Source: Caballeronia sordidicola
Lineage (GTDB): Bacteria > Pseudomonadota > Gammaproteobacteria > Burkholderiales > Burkholderiaceae
Assembly (NCBI RefSeq): GCF_002220365.1
Contig: NZ_MTHB01000032.1
Coordinates: 1 to 64,000 of the forward strand
Direction of reading: 5' to 3'
Length of the DNA: 64,000 nt
Part shown: positions 43,980 to 54,426 of the stretch, piece by piece
Layout: every line of letters starts with the position of its first letter
Position numbering within the stretch: position 1 is the first letter of the stretch
Position numbers and translations under genes: made by a program
The notes under the pieces: generated by a model
Databases searched by the model: none
What the model was told of the DNA's origin: nothing
The model's input: only the letters and a program-made list of their open reading frames with translations

Positions 43980-44507
43980 GATGTCTCGATTTATGAATTT
44001 GCTTGAAATCTAGCGACACGGCCCGAATTAATCAAACCTTATGCATGTACGGCATGCTTGCGATGCGCGCTGGCAATGCAATCCACGTCGATCCAGGTCG
44101 TTATGGACTGCAACGGGCCGCACGCGCGTTCGGAAATGCGCCGGCCGGGGCCGCGCCGCAGCGGCATCATGGTGGCGGAGGACGGTAAAACCCGCACCAA
44201 AACCGCGAAAATGGGCCGTATTTGCCGGTGAATTTGCCAGAATTTGGCGGAGCGGACCCTCATCCGCCACGACCCTTGCAAATAGTTTGGTAAAATGTTT
44301 GGCTCGGTTGACTCAAACCGGCGCGTACGGCTTCCTGTCACGGCTTGGCGGATCTACGGTATTGGGCTTAGGCAATGGGCTCAGTCAGGCTGCTTGCATT
44401 GTTCAGGAACCGTGAAGCGCCGTGCGCCTATCGTGGCGCGAGATCGAACCAGAACTGACCAGACACACGAACCCGAATACTCGATTTACTCTAGGACGAT
44501 AGAAGCC
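43980..44507. other. Intergenic region between glycerate kinase and trigger factor genes
   Basis: About 530 bp with no supported gene; the frame open from 44295 is an upstream extension of tig lacking a ribosome site. A GGCGGA/TCCGCC hairpin lies at 44246-44268. No clear promoter pair was found. Confidence 0.45.
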
Positions 44508-45863
44508 ATGGCTAACGTTGTTGAAAACCTCGGCAAGCTCGAACGCCGTGTGACGATTTCCCTGCCGAAAGATACGGTGCAAAAGGAAGTGGATTCGCGT
44601 ATCCGTCAGCTGGCGAAAAACGTGCGCATGCCGGGTTTCCGCCCGGGCAAGGTGCCGCTCAAGATGGTGACGCAGCAGTACCAGGGCCAGGTTGAAGCCG
44701 AAGTGCTGAGCGACAAGGTAGGCAAGGAATTCTTCGACGTCACGCGCACCGAAAACCTGCGTGTGGCTGGCCAGCCGAGCTTCGCGCCCAAGGGCGGCGA
44801 AGTGGCGGGCGAAGCAAGCGAATACGCGTTCGACGCGACCTTCGAGGTGTACCCGGAAGTCAAGGTCGGCGACGTGGCGACGGCTGAAATCGAACGCACG
44901 GTCACGACCATCTCGGAAGCAGAGATCGACCGCACGCTGGAAATCCTGCGCAAGCAGCGCGTGCATTTTCACGCACGCGGCGAAGGCGGCGAGCACGGTG
45001 ACGGCGGCGCGGATACGGCAGCCAAAGACGGCGACCGCGTGACCATGGACTTCGTCGGCAAGCTCGACGGCGTGCTGTTCGAAGGCGGCAGCGCTGAAGA
45101 CTTCACGTTCGTACTGGGCGAAGGCCGCATGTTGCCGGAATTCGAAACGGCGGCGCTCGGCCTGAAGGTCGGCGAGTCGAAGGAATTCGACCTCAAGTTC
45201 CCCGATGACTATCACGGCAAGGACGTGGCCGGCAAAACAGCCCAGTTCACCATCACGATGAAGAAGATCGAATGGGCGCACCTGCCGGAAATCGATTCCG
45301 AATTCGCGAAGTCGCTGGGTGTGGAAGACGGCGACACGACCAAGATGCGCGGTGAGATCAAAGACAATCTGGAGCGCGAAGCCAAGCGCCGCACGCAGCA
45401 GATCGTGAAGAATCAGGTCATGGACGCCCTGCTGAAAATCTCCGAACTCGACGTGCCGAAAGCGCTGATCGAGCAGGACCAGCAGCGTCTGGTGGAAATG
45501 GCGCGTCAGGATCTGCAACAACGCGGTGTGCCGAATGCAGCGGACGCTCCCATCCCCGCAGAAATGTTCGCGGAACAAGCTGAACGCCGCGTCAAGCTGG
45601 GCCTGGTTCTGGCCGAACTGGTCAAGTCCAACGACCTGCAGGCGAAGCCGGAACAGATTCGCGCGGAAGTCGACGAATTCGCGAAAAGCTACGAGGACCC
45701 GAAGGAAGTCGTCCGCTGGTATTATTCGAATCAGCAGCGCCTCGCCGAAATGGAAGCGTATGTTGTGGAAAGCAACGTCGTTGACTTCGTGCTCGGCAAG
45801 GCCCGAGTGAGCGACAAGGAAGTAAGCTTCGAAGAATTGGCCAGCGCGACGGCGCAAGCGTAA
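44508..45863 (+). CDS. tig: Trigger factor, ribosome-associated chaperone
   Basis: A 451-aa three-domain chaperone and peptidyl-prolyl isomerase that binds L23 near the exit tunnel. The ribosome-binding signature is [14 protein letters not shown] (near residue 43). The FKBP domain is around residues 165-250 ([20 protein letters not shown]), and a C-terminal helical cradle follows. ATG 44508 matches the conserved start MANVVENL with AGGA upstream. First of the tig-clpP-clpX-lon block. Confidence 0.96.
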   Translation: MANVVENLGKLERRVTISLPKDTVQKEVDSRIRQLAKNVRMPGFRPGKVPLKMVTQQYQGQVEAEVLSDKVGKEFFDVTRTENLRVAGQPSFAPKGGEVAGEASEYAFDATFEVYPEVKVGDVATAEIERTVTTISEAEIDRTLEILRKQRVHFHARGEGGEHGDGGADTAAKDGDRVTMDFVGKLDGVLFEGGSAEDFTFVLGEGRMLPEFETAALGLKVGESKEFDLKFPDDYHGKDVAGKTAQFTITMKKIEWAHLPEIDSEFAKSLGVEDGDTTKMRGEIKDNLEREAKRRTQQIVKNQVMDALLKISELDVPKALIEQDQQRLVEMARQDLQQRGVPNAADAPIPAEMFAEQAERRVKLGLVLAELVKSNDLQAKPEQIRAEVDEFAKSYEDPKEVVRWYYSNQQRLAEMEAYVVESNVVDFVLGKARVSDKEVSFEELASATAQA

Positions 45864-45874
45864 CCAGCGTCGAC

Positions 45875-45919
45875 AAGGCGTGCAGGGCCGTCGAGGTGAC
45901 GGGCCGGCACGCCTTTTTT
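45875..45919 (+). terminator. Terminator between tig and clpP
   Basis: AAGGCGTGC (45875-45883) pairs with GCACGCCTT (45907-45915); T run at 45914-45919. The 23-nt interior may form a further stem. Confidence 0.85.
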
Positions 45920-46034
45920 GCATTTCGGTTGCATTGGCGTTGTTGATGCGGATGCTGGTGGCGGTTACCCCGTTGTGCCGTTTTTCGGATGTTCCTTTGT
46001 CGTTCAGTATCCCTATTCCGAACAAGGAAATTGC

Positions 46035-46688
46035 ATGACCTTTCGCGCTCAATTACTGGACACGCTCGCGTCGAACGCGCCGCATGATTTCGAAACCAAG
46101 GCGCTCGGTCTGGTGCCCATGGTTGTGGAAACGAGCGGCCGCGGCGAACGTGCCTATGACATCTATTCGCGCCTGTTGAAAGAGCGCCTGGTTTTCCTGG
46201 TTGGCGAAGTGAACGACCAGACGGCCAACCTGGTGGTCGCGCAGTTGCTGTTCCTTGAAAGCGAAAACCCCGACAAGGACATCAGCCTGTACATCAACAG
46301 CCCGGGTGGCTCGGTGTCGGCTGGCATGGCAATTTACGACACCATGCAGTTTGTGAAGCCGGATGTCGCCACGCTCTGCATGGGACTGGCCGCAAGCATG
46401 GGCGCTTTCCTGCTGGCAGCGGGCGCCAAGGGCAAGCGCGTTGCGCTGCCCAACTCACGCGTGATGATTCACCAGCCGCTCGGCGGCGCGCGCGGGCAGG
46501 CATCGGACATCGAGATTCAGGCACGGGAAATCCTGTACCTGAAGGAACGTCTGAATCAGTTGCTCGCGCACCATACGGGTCAGCCGGCGGAACGTCTCGC
46601 ACGTGATACCGACCGCGACAATTTCATGTCCGGTGATGACGCGCAGGCTTACGGTATCGTCGATCAGGTACTTCACAAGCGTCCCTAA
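46035..46688 (+). CDS. clpP: ATP-dependent Clp protease proteolytic subunit
   Basis: The housekeeping ClpP, 217 aa. The triad is Ser in GLAASMGAF, His in MIHQPLGG and Asp in TDRDNFMS. N-terminal [17 protein letters not shown] is the usual start of the mature protein. It forms the 14-mer peptidase with the ClpX encoded 263 bp downstream. ATG 46035 has AAGGAA 5 nt upstream. Confidence 0.96.
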   Translation: MTFRAQLLDTLASNAPHDFETKALGLVPMVVETSGRGERAYDIYSRLLKERLVFLVGEVNDQTANLVVAQLLFLESENPDKDISLYINSPGGSVSAGMAIYDTMQFVKPDVATLCMGLAASMGAFLLAAGAKGKRVALPNSRVMIHQPLGGARGQASDIEIQAREILYLKERLNQLLAHHTGQPAERLARDTDRDNFMSGDDAQAYGIVDQVLHKRP

Positions 46689-46707
46689 AAGGCTGTACTT
46701 GGCCCGC

Positions 46708-46752
46708 ACGGCGCCGGTCGTTGGGGAATAAATGGCCGGCCGTTCCGTTTTT
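46708..46752 (+). terminator. Possible terminator after clpP
   Basis: An interrupted stem pairs ACGG...CCGG with CCGG...CCGT over a loop of about 20 nt, followed by TTTTT. Weaker than the other terminators. Confidence 0.4.
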
Positions 46753-46951
46753 GTCTACGCGGACGTTGCGGTTTCGGGCCAGACCGCCAACGGCGGCACG
46801 GCAAACCGAGCCGCGCGCCAGGCTGGAGCCAACGCGGAAAACGGCGTCAAAGCACACGCCACACACGCTTTCAACCTGCGCATAGGCCATTTCTGCGTAG
46901 GTGAATTGAGCGGCGTATCATGTAATCGAGTGTCCGGAGGCTCGCACATCC

Positions 46952-48223
46952 ATGGCGGACAAAAAAGGTTCTAACAGCGAAAAGCTGTTGTATTGCTCGT
47001 TCTGCGGCAAGAGCCAGCACGAGGTCAAGAAGTTGATTGCAGGTCCTTCTGTGTTCATCTGCGATGAATGCATCGACTTGTGCAATGAAATCATCCGCGA
47101 CGAAGCTGCCGGCGCGGCGGAAGAGGCTGGGCTGACGAAGTCGGATCTGCCGAGCCCGCAAGAGATCAGTGAGATCCTGAACCAGTACGTGATCGGTCAG
47201 GAACGCGCGAAGCGGATTCTTGCAGTGGCGGTTTATAACCACTACAAGCGTCTCAAGCATCTCGAGAAGAAAGACGATATCGAGTTGTCGAAGAGCAACA
47301 TCTTGCTGATCGGACCTACGGGTTCGGGCAAGACCTTGCTTGCGCAAACGCTCGCGCGCATGTTGAACGTTCCGTTCGTGATTGCAGACGCAACCACGCT
47401 GACGGAAGCCGGCTATGTTGGCGAAGACGTTGAAAACATTATTCAGAAGCTGCTGCAGAACTGTAACTACGAAGTCGACAAGGCCCAACGCGGCATTGTC
47501 TACATCGACGAAATCGACAAGATCAGCCGCAAGTCGGATAACCCGTCCATCACGCGCGACGTGTCGGGCGAGGGTGTCCAGCAAGCGTTGCTGAAACTGG
47601 TTGAAGGTACGATGGCTTCGGTGCCCCCGCAAGGCGGCCGCAAGCACCCGAATCAGGACTTCATCCAGGTCGACACCACCAACATCCTGTTCATTTGCGG
47701 CGGCGCGTTCGACGGCCTTGAAAAGGTCATCATCGATCGTACGGAAAAGACCGGCATCGGTTTTGGCGCAAGCGTGAAGAGCAAGAAGGATCGCGACGCG
47801 GGTGAAGTGCTGCGCGAAGTGGAACCGGAAGATTTGATCAAGTTTGGTTTGATTCCTGAACTGATCGGCCGTCTGCCCGTGGTGGCGACGCTCGGCAAGC
47901 TGGATGAAGACGCGCTGATCAAGATCCTGACCGAACCGAAGAATGCGCTGGTGAAGCAGTATCACAAGCTGTTCAACATGGAACGTGTGGACCTGGAGAT
48001 TCGTCCGGGCGCGTTGAAGGCTATCGCGTTGAAGGCAATCCGTCGCAAGACGGGTGCGCGTGGTCTGCGCTCCATTCTGGAACAAGCGTTGCTGGATGTG
48101 ATGTATGAGTTGCCGGCAATGAAGGGTGTGAGCAAGGTCATCGTAGATGACAATACAATCGATGGCGATGGCAAGCCGCTTTTGATCTACGAAGACACGC
48201 CGAAGGTAGCAGGTTCTAACTGA
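46952..48223 (+). CDS. clpX: ClpX ATPase, unfoldase for ClpP
   Basis: A 423-aa AAA+ protein. The N-terminal zinc-binding domain has [10 protein letters not shown] and CDECIDLC (4 Cys). Walker A is [10 protein letters not shown], Walker [10 protein letters not shown], the pore loop is in [11 protein letters not shown], and the IGF loop binding ClpP is seen as TGIGFGASV. The sensor 2 arginine region is [16 protein letters not shown] at 46936-46940 precedes ATG 46952. It unfolds tagged substrates such as ssrA-tagged proteins. Confidence 0.96.
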   Translation: MADKKGSNSEKLLYCSFCGKSQHEVKKLIAGPSVFICDECIDLCNEIIRDEAAGAAEEAGLTKSDLPSPQEISEILNQYVIGQERAKRILAVAVYNHYKRLKHLEKKDDIELSKSNILLIGPTGSGKTLLAQTLARMLNVPFVIADATTLTEAGYVGEDVENIIQKLLQNCNYEVDKAQRGIVYIDEIDKISRKSDNPSITRDVSGEGVQQALLKLVEGTMASVPPQGGRKHPNQDFIQVDTTNILFICGGAFDGLEKVIIDRTEKTGIGFGASVKSKKDRDAGEVLREVEPEDLIKFGLIPELIGRLPVVATLGKLDEDALIKILTEPKNALVKQYHKLFNMERVDLEIRPGALKAIALKAIRRKTGARGLRSILEQALLDVMYELPAMKGVSKVIVDDNTIDGDGKPLLIYEDTPKVAGSN

Positions 48224-48242
48224 GTTGGGCTGTGTGTCGGCG

Positions 48243-48275
48243 AAAAGCCGTTCATGGCAACGTGAACGGCTTTTT
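48243..48275 (+). terminator. Terminator after clpX
   Basis: AAAAGCCGTTCA (48243-48254) with TGAACGGCTTTT (48263-48274), loop TGGCAACG, T run at 48271-48275. Confidence 0.92.
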
Positions 48276-48427
48276 GTTTATTTTTCGGATATCTTGTGGA
48301 TGTTACTGACACGTTATTGAGGCGAATTTTTTCGATTCACTGATCTTTTCCCACACGCTTAAGGCTTGCAATCCATTTTGACGGCCTTATTTACGACTGA
48401 ACTGATTCCACTACTGGGGAAATGAAA

Positions 48428-50851
48428 ATGTCAGGAACCCAACTCCTCCCGCAGGAACGCATTACTCTCCCGCTGCTCCCGCTGCGTGACGTAGTCGTTT
48501 TCCCGCACATGGTGATTCCGCTCTTTGTCGGACGACCCAAATCGATCAAGGCACTCGAAGCCGCGATGGAAGGTGGCAAGCACATCATGCTTGTCGCCCA
48601 GAAGACCGCTGCGAAAGACGAGCCGACCGAAAAAGACATGTACGAAGTGGGATGTATTGCAAACATCCTGCAAATGCTGAAGCTGCCGGACGGTACCGTG
48701 AAGGTGCTGGTCGAAGGCTTGCAGCGTGCGAAGACGCTCACGATCGAAGAACAGGAAACACAGTTTTCCTGCGACGTGATGCCGCTCGAACCCGACCACG
48801 CCGACAGCGCTGAAACTGAAGCGCTGCGCCGCGCGATTGTGTCGCAGTTCGATCAGTACGTGAAACTCAACAAGAAGATCCCTCCTGAGATCCTGACGTC
48901 GCTGTCGGGTATCGACGAAGCGGGTCGCCTGGCCGACACTATCGCTGCGCATTTGCCGCTGAAGCTCGACCAGAAGCAACACATTCTCGAGATGTTCCCG
49001 GTTGTGGAACGCCTTGAGCATCTGCTTGCCCAGCTCGAAGCCGAGATCGACATCCTTCAGGTCGAAAAGCGCATTCGTGGACGCGTGAAGCGTCAGATGG
49101 AAAAGAGCCAGCGCGAGTATTACCTGAACGAACAGGTCAAGGCGATCCAGAAGGAATTGGGCGAAGGCGAGGAAGGTGCGGATCTCGAAGAACTCGAGAA
49201 GCGCATCACCAACGCGCGCATGCCGAAGGAAGCCAAAAAGAAGGCCGATGCTGAGCTGAAGAAGCTCAAGCTGATGTCGCCGATGTCGGCTGAAGCCACG
49301 GTCGTGCGCAACTACATCGACACGCTGATTGGTTTGCCGTGGCGCAAGAAGAGCAAGGTCAACAATGACCTGACGAACGCGGAACGCGTGCTCGACGAAG
49401 ATCACTTTGGCCTCGAGAAGGTCAAGGAACGGATCCTCGAGTATCTTGCGGTCCAACAACGGGTCGAAAAGGTCAAGGCGCCTATCTTGTGTCTCGTCGG
49501 GCCTCCGGGTGTCGGCAAGACGTCGCTTGGCCAGTCGATCGCCCGCGCGACGAACCGCAAGTTCGTGCGCATGGCGCTTGGCGGCGTGCATGACGAGTCC
49601 GAGATTCGCGGACACCGTCGCACGTACATTGGGTCGATGCCCGGCAAGATCCTGCAGAGCCTGTCGAAGATTGGTGTGCGCAATCCGCTTTTCCTGCTCG
49701 ACGAAGTCGACAAGATGGGCATGGATTTCCGCGGCGACCCGGCGTCTGCTTTGCTTGAAGTGCTCGATCCGGAACAGAACCATACGTTCGCCGATCACTA
49801 CATTGAAGTCGATTTCGATCTGTCGGACGTGATGTTCGTAGCGACGTCGAACTCGCTGAACATTCCGCCGCCGTTGCTCGACCGGATGGAAGTGATTCGC
49901 CTCTCGGGTTACACCGAGGACGAGAAGATCAACATTGCGCAGAAGTACTTGTTGCCGAAGCAGATCCGCAACAACGGCCTCAAGGCTGGCGAGATGGATC
50001 TGACCGAAGAAGCGATCCGCGACATCATTCGGTACTACACGCGTGAAGCCGGTGTTCGGTCGCTCGAGCGCGAAATGTCGAAGATCTGCCGCAAGGTGGT
50101 GAAGATGCTTCTGCTGAAGAAGGCGGAAGGCGCGGTCCGGATCGATGGCAGCAACATCGACTCGTTCCTCGGCGTGCGCAAGACCGACTTCGGTCTGGCC
50201 GCGAAGGAGAACCAGGTCGGTCAGGTGACGGGTCTCGCGTGGACGGAAGTAGGCGGCGACTTGCTGACTATCGAAGCCGCTGTGATGCCGGGCAAGGGCA
50301 ACATCATCCGCACGGGTTCGCTCGGGGACGTGATGAAGGAGTCGGTCGAGGCAGCGCGTTCGGTGGTGCGTTCGCGGTCGCGTCGTCTGGGGGTGTCGGA
50401 TGAGGCGTTCGAGAAGAAGGACATCCACATCCACGTGCCCGAAGGCGCGACGCCCAAGGACGGTCCGTCCGCCGGTATCGCAATGACGACAGCGCTGGTG
50501 TCCGTATTGACCGGTATTCCGGTTCGTGCAGACGTGGCAATGACCGGCGAAATCACGTTGCGCGGCGAAGTGTTGCCTATTGGCGGATTGAAGGAGAAGT
50601 TGCTGGCGGCGCATCGCGGCGGCATCAAGCTCGTGCTGATCCCGGAAGAGAACACGAAGGATCTGGCTGAGATTCCGGACAACGTGAAGAACTCGATCGA
50701 AATCGTTCCGGTTCGTTGGATCGACAAGGTTCTCGAACTCGCGCTCGAACGTGTTCCCGCGGCACTTCCGGAAGAAGAAGCCAAGCCGGCAACGCCTGCC
50801 GTTGCGGAGAAAAAGGACACGCCAGCAGTTGGTGAGTTCGTGAAGCACTAA
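48428..50851 (+). CDS. lon: ATP-dependent protease Lon
   Basis: An 807-aa Lon A-type protease. The N-terminal domain begins [25 protein letters not shown] (positions 14-38). The AAA+ module has Walker [11 protein letters not shown] and Walker [10 protein letters not shown]. The serine protease domain carries the catalytic Ser in [11 protein letters not shown] and the Lys in [12 protein letters not shown]. Of two in-frame ATGs, 48428 is preferred because GGGG at 48415-48418 is 9 nt away; it is only 3 nt from ATG 48422. It degrades misfolded and regulatory proteins. Confidence 0.96.
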   Translation: MSGTQLLPQERITLPLLPLRDVVVFPHMVIPLFVGRPKSIKALEAAMEGGKHIMLVAQKTAAKDEPTEKDMYEVGCIANILQMLKLPDGTVKVLVEGLQRAKTLTIEEQETQFSCDVMPLEPDHADSAETEALRRAIVSQFDQYVKLNKKIPPEILTSLSGIDEAGRLADTIAAHLPLKLDQKQHILEMFPVVERLEHLLAQLEAEIDILQVEKRIRGRVKRQMEKSQREYYLNEQVKAIQKELGEGEEGADLEELEKRITNARMPKEAKKKADAELKKLKLMSPMSAEATVVRNYIDTLIGLPWRKKSKVNNDLTNAERVLDEDHFGLEKVKERILEYLAVQQRVEKVKAPILCLVGPPGVGKTSLGQSIARATNRKFVRMALGGVHDESEIRGHRRTYIGSMPGKILQSLSKIGVRNPLFLLDEVDKMGMDFRGDPASALLEVLDPEQNHTFADHYIEVDFDLSDVMFVATSNSLNIPPPLLDRMEVIRLSGYTEDEKINIAQKYLLPKQIRNNGLKAGEMDLTEEAIRDIIRYYTREAGVRSLEREMSKICRKVVKMLLLKKAEGAVRIDGSNIDSFLGVRKTDFGLAAKENQVGQVTGLAWTEVGGDLLTIEAAVMPGKGNIIRTGSLGDVMKESVEAARSVVRSRSRRLGVSDEAFEKKDIHIHVPEGATPKDGPSAGIAMTTALVSVLTGIPVRADVAMTGEITLRGEVLPIGGLKEKLLAAHRGGIKLVLIPEENTKDLAEIPDNVKNSIEIVPVRWIDKVLELALERVPAALPEEEAKPATPAVAEKKDTPAVGEFVKH

Positions 50852-50917
50852 GCGTTACCACGCCCCCGTCGAGGCGTGGCCCGAAGCGGTTGCGCCGGAG
50901 TCGAGCGAATCCCAAAC

Positions 50918-50956
50918 CCCGCGTGGTCAGTGTGAACTGACCACGCGGGTTTTTTT
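50918..50956 (+). terminator. Terminator after lon
   Basis: CCCGCGTGGTCAG (50918-50930) pairs with CTGACCACGCGGG (50937-50949) as a perfect 13-bp stem, loop TGTGAA, followed by seven T residues. Confidence 0.95.
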
Positions 50957-51028
50957 ATTAGCCCGTCCGCCGTGCGCTTTAGCGCGTCAGAGTTCCGGCA
51001 AGGGCCCCCTAATCAGGCTCAATCCCGG

Positions 51029-51057
51029 TTGACACCGGTCTTTCGGCTACTTCTAAT
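51029..51057 (+). promoter_or_regulatory. Sigma70 promoter of hupB
   Basis: -35 TTGACA (51029-51034), 17-bp spacer, -10 TCTAAT (51052-51057), about 100 nt before ATG 51161. Confidence 0.75.
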
Positions 51058-51160
51058 GACCGCCGCACTTAGGGCTTCCGGGGCCCGCGCTCAAGCAGCC
51101 TGTCGTGAATCACCTCTTTGCAGCATCGCCCATCCACTAACCATTATTCGGGGGATCACA

Positions 51161-51433
51161 ATGAACAAGACGGACCTGATCGACCATATTGCGCAACAAG
51201 CCGACATCTCAAAAGCGGCGGCGAGCCGCGCGCTCGAAGCCGTGATCGGCGGGGTCAAGACGACCCTGAAGAAGGGTGGCTCGGTGACGCTGGTCGGCTT
51301 CGGCACCTTTGCCGTGGGCAAGCGGACGGCGCGCATCGGCCGTAATCCCCGTACCGGCGATGAGATCAAGATCAAAGCTGCGAAGGTACCGAAATTTCGC
51401 CCTGGCAAAGCACTAAAAGATGCGCTAAACTAG
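51161..51433 (+). CDS. hupB: DNA-binding protein HU
   Basis: A 90-aa histone-like protein, the exact family length. The conserved core [21 protein letters not shown] contains the Pro that inserts into the DNA minor groove, ending [19 protein letters not shown] 51161 begins with the standard [11 protein letters not shown]. It compacts and bends DNA. It sits between lon and tRNA-Val, as expected for the group. Confidence 0.96.
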   Translation: MNKTDLIDHIAQQADISKAAASRALEAVIGGVKTTLKKGGSVTLVGFGTFAVGKRTARIGRNPRTGDEIKIKAAKVPKFRPGKALKDALN

Positions 51434-51512
51434 CGGACTCGCTGGATACGGACCGGTTTAAAGCGGTTTCAAATCTGGCGGAGCGGATCACGCACTTCGC
51501 ATCATGGTGTGA

Positions 51513-51560
51513 AGATCGCTTGGAAGATCACCTAAAAAAGATCGCTTAAAAGATCGCGAG
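51513..51560. repeat. Degenerate repeat of AGATCG units before tRNA-Val
   Basis: Four AGATC(G/A)C copies begin at 51513, 51525, 51539 and 51551, spaced 12-14 bp, immediately upstream of the tRNA gene. Confidence 0.6.
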
Positions 51561-51570
51561 ATCGAGAAAC

Positions 51571-51646
51571 GGGTGCTTAGCTCAGTTGGTAGAGCGGCGC
51601 CCTTACAAGGCGTAGGTCGGCGGTTCGAGCCCGTCAGCACCCACCA
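51571..51646 (+). tRNA. tRNA-Val (UAC)
   Basis: A 76-nt gene. Acceptor GGGTGCT/AGCACCC, D-arm with AGCTCAGTTGGTAGAGC, anticodon loop CTTACAA giving anticodon UAC, T-arm GGTTCGAGCCC, encoded CCA. Confidence 0.96.
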
Positions 51647-51688
51647 CCGTTTCGCTGGCAAGATCTAAGTAGTTCAGGAATGACCAGA

Positions 51689-51723
51689 AAAACCCGCATA
51701 GCTATTGGCTCTGCGGGTTTTTT
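51689..51723 (+). terminator. Terminator after tRNA-Val
   Basis: AAAACCCGCA (51689-51698) with TGCGGGTTTT (51712-51721), T run at 51718-51723, loop of 13 nt. Confidence 0.88.
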
Positions 51724-52336
51724 ATTGCCTGCGAAGCGAATAACTGCGGTAAGGAGTTGGGGGATGCCGACGATAGACCTGAATTTATCGGGCAAGGTAC
51801 CAAGACGGCGCAGGACTGGGCTGTCTATCTTGATCGCCCTGCAATAAGGCTGGTATTCGGTCGGTGCCGTGGGGCGGGCCGCGTCGCTTGTTGCCACAAA
51901 TGGCGACGAAGACACATCGGAGTTGATCTCGCTGCGATTAACTTGGCGCTTCACGTGATTTGGATATAAAAGCGCATTGAACCGGCGCGATGCGGCTATC
52001 GCGAAGCGTTCTCGTTGTTCATTGAACAGACGATGTTCCGATGAAAATGAAAAAATGAACTCCAGATCTTCCAAGGCGAGCGGGTTTAGTATCGTGGCAA
52101 TGTCGAGAATACCCACCAGTGCGTCGCATGGATGAAGCCCGCCAATTTAATATCTTGATACATTTTAAAAAGGAATACGAAGTAATTGATATCAAGTTTC
52201 AATATCGAGCTAATGCTGCCGGAGGGCGCGCCTCTACGAAGTCACCCGGTGCTCCTCTTGTGTGGCGCATTGCGAATCTGCGTCATCAGGATCATCGGGA
52301 CCGGTGACCAGATTGATGTTCCTGGAAGATGCGTGC

Positions 52337-52356
52337 CTCGGTGCCAAGGCACCGAG
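52337..52356. promoter_or_regulatory. Perfect 9-bp inverted repeat downstream of the MFS gene
   Basis: CTCGGTGCC and GGCACCGAG are separated by two bases. No T run follows on the minus strand, so it is an uncertain terminator; it lies 11 nt after the MFS stop codon. Confidence 0.4.
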
Positions 52357-52366
52357 CAGGAAGCCA

Positions 52367-53977
52367 CTAGTCCAGGGCCGGCGATTCATGTGCTAACGCC
52401 GCAGAGACTTCACGACGCGCGTCGTCCTCCTTTTCTGCTGCAACTTCTCCGTGGTCGGATCGAACCCGCCCAAGCAGCATAAAGACCATAACGGCAGCAG
52501 CCAAGGTCAGCATGATCGCAACCCAAAGTAGCTTCTTGAACGCAAGGTCATAAGCCAGGAGCAGGTGCGCGTGATCGAAACCCGAAAGGATCGATCCGGC
52601 TTTCTCCAGCGTTCCGGCAGCGAGTTGCGCCGCACCTGACACCAAGGTATCCGGATTCTGATCAGGCCTGATGTCGGCCAGCGTTTGCCGCGCGAAAAGC
52701 GCCAGCAATGAACCCACAATAGCCATGGCCGTGCTGTCAATCGAGACGCGCAACGCGCCAAAGATACCGACGGCCATTCCGGCCTTGTCGCTAGGGACGA
52801 CACTCACGGCAAGGTTATCCATCAACCCCCATGGGATGGCGGCACCCAGGCCAATCAGAAGCAGATCCACGCGCATCAGGATGCCATGATCTCCGAGTGG
52901 CACCTGGGTAAGTAGAAAGAGCCCTGCGACCGAGATCAGCATGCCCAAACCCGACAGGATGCCAACCGGAATAAATCGGGTGAGCATGGCCGAGAGGAAC
53001 GGGATAAAGAGCAGCGGCGCTGAAAAATAAAGCATCAGTATCCCGGCATCCAGGGCATTGAGCCCTTCAATCCCGATAAACCGCAGCGGCAGAATAACAA
53101 GCAGCGCAATATATGAATAGGCTGTCGCGAGCGGCAGAAGCTGCGCTCCCACGAAACGCGGATAGCGAAACAGACTGAGATCGAGCATGGGATTCAAGAC
53201 TTTCATCTCGATCACAACAAAAAGGCCCAGCATCAGACCACTCGCCGCAAACAGTCCCAACACAAGCGAGCCCGTCCATCCATGCACCGGGGCTTCAACT
53301 ACTGCGAAGGTGAAGAGCGTGAGCATCAGGGTGAAGGTGCCGGCACCTGCCCAGTCGAGACCATGCGCCGAAGGATTCTTGCTGTCCGTCATGAAGAAAA
53401 TGCACAATATCAGAGCGATAAAACTGATCAGCGCACTACTGAGAAAGACCGCGTGCCAGCTGGAAAAAGCGATCAGGATGCCGGCCAGAGTCGGGCCGAA
53501 GGCGAGGCCTGCGCCAAACGCGATGCCGATGAGGCTGAAAATCCTGACGCGCGCAGCACCTTCGAATTCCTGGGCCAGCATTGACACGCCGCCGGCATAA
53601 GCACAGGCAGCCGCAAGACCGTGCGGAACGCGAAGGAAGTCAATCCACAAGACGCTTGGTGCGAGCGGCATCAGAAGCGAAACGAGCGTCATGACCAACA
53701 TGCCGATAAAGAAGATTTTCTTGCGGCCATAGTGATCGGCAAGCGCACCTGCCACCATCAGGGTACTGCCGCAAGCGAGCATGAACGCATTGGTGATCCA
53801 GGAAAGCGCAATGGTGCCTCCCGCAAGGTCGCGACTGATGTAGGTTTGAGCAGCAGGCCCCGCCGAAAGACTTAAAGGCAAGCTGATGCAGGCCAAGATC
53901 ACCGCGATGAGAACAAGGGTTTTGGCGCGTGTGGATCGTGGCACTGTCGGGGAAACATTCGTGGTGCGTTGGCGCAT
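52367..53977 (-). CDS. MFS transporter, DHA2-like drug exporter
   Basis: A 536-aa protein with about 14 hydrophobic segments, the number in the DHA2 drug:H+ antiporter subfamily. Segment 1 contains LAGGTIALSWITNAFMLACGSTLM, and the loop 2-3 motif is GALADHYGRKKIF. LRVPHGLAAACAYA follows, which corresponds to motif B. A polar C-terminal tail ends the protein. It probably exports a toxic compound, with an unknown substrate. No TetR-type regulator is next to it. Confidence 0.78.
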   Translation of the reverse strand: MRQRTTNVSPTVPRSTRAKTLVLIAVILACISLPLSLSAGPAAQTYISRDLAGGTIALSWITNAFMLACGSTLMVAGALADHYGRKKIFFIGMLVMTLVSLLMPLAPSVLWIDFLRVPHGLAAACAYAGGVSMLAQEFEGAARVRIFSLIGIAFGAGLAFGPTLAGILIAFSSWHAVFLSSALISFIALILCIFFMTDSKNPSAHGLDWAGAGTFTLMLTLFTFAVVEAPVHGWTGSLVLGLFAASGLMLGLFVVIEMKVLNPMLDLSLFRYPRFVGAQLLPLATAYSYIALLVILPLRFIGIEGLNALDAGILMLYFSAPLLFIPFLSAMLTRFIPVGILSGLGMLISVAGLFLLTQVPLGDHGILMRVDLLLIGLGAAIPWGLMDNLAVSVVPSDKAGMAVGIFGALRVSIDSTAMAIVGSLLALFARQTLADIRPDQNPDTLVSGAAQLAAGTLEKAGSILSGFDHAHLLLAYDLAFKKLLWVAIMLTLAAAVMVFMLLGRVRSDHGEVAAEKEDDARREVSAALAHESPALD

Positions 53978-54426
53978 CGATAAGATTCCCTAAGGTTCAT
54001 GCGATACAGGAAGGGCGCAACCGCGCGTTTCCCGGTTCTGGGGATGGGTCAATCGTAGGGGTGTCAGCGTCATGGATAAAGAAAGACAATGTGAATTCAT
54101 CTGTCGTGAAACACGAATAATGAAAAACGGGCGCATGCTGCGGTTAAATCGAACTGCCGGTCAGCAAGCAGTGTTTGCGTAGATTCTGTACGATTCCAGT
54201 CAAGCAATGATTAGCTGTTGCGACAGCGTTCCAGCGGGGGACGCTTCCAAGTGCCATGACTGATTCGCAGCGCCTCTTTGAAGAGCCGGGTCTGTCAGAT
54301 TCCCAATCCTTACCCGGGACGCCGGCAAGCTCGGCTGGCTTGACCGCTTGTTCTTGCTGCGATCGAACCATTGGCTGAATGAACATGGACGCTTCATATA
54401 GCGGGACCACATTGCTGAGATTGTGA
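53978..54426. other. Intergenic region with a desaturase remnant
   Basis: About 450 bp between the MFS gene and the sterol desaturase gene. It contains the decayed desaturase fragment at 54297-54371. The rest shows no recognisable gene or regulatory site. Confidence 0.5.
54297..54371 (+). pseudogene. Degenerate fragment of a sterol desaturase paralogue
   Basis: In one plus frame the segment reads RFPILTRDAGKLGWLDRLFL followed by LRSNH. The intact gene downstream has QFWIHTEHVGKLGWFDRVFS followed by SPSNH at 54915-54989. The match stops at a stop codon soon after (TAG at 54399). No upstream part of the desaturase is found. It is a relic of duplication or recombination, not a gene. Confidence 0.6.

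Larger units (their letters stand above)
50852..51160 (+). other. Intergenic region lon - hupB
   Basis: Holds the lon terminator (50918-50956) and the hupB promoter (51029-51057). An open frame from 50972 joins hupB but has no ribosome site. Nothing else is seen. Confidence 0.6.
51647..52366. other. AT-richer stretch downstream of tRNA-Val without clear genes
   Basis: About 720 bp. It includes a terminator at 51689-51723, an AT-rich part at roughly 52010-52210, and a GC-rich palindromic hairpin at 52337-52356. No open frame with a recognisable product was found. The sequence between the tRNA terminator and the MFS gene may be decayed horizontally acquired DNA, but no integrase, attachment-site duplicate or transposase remnant was identified. 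Confidence 0.45.

Noticed and set aside
51634..52116. A 160-aa minus-strand frame after tRNA-Val
   Set aside because: It runs into the tRNA gene on the opposite strand, carries no recognised domain and crosses the terminator. It is likely a chance frame.
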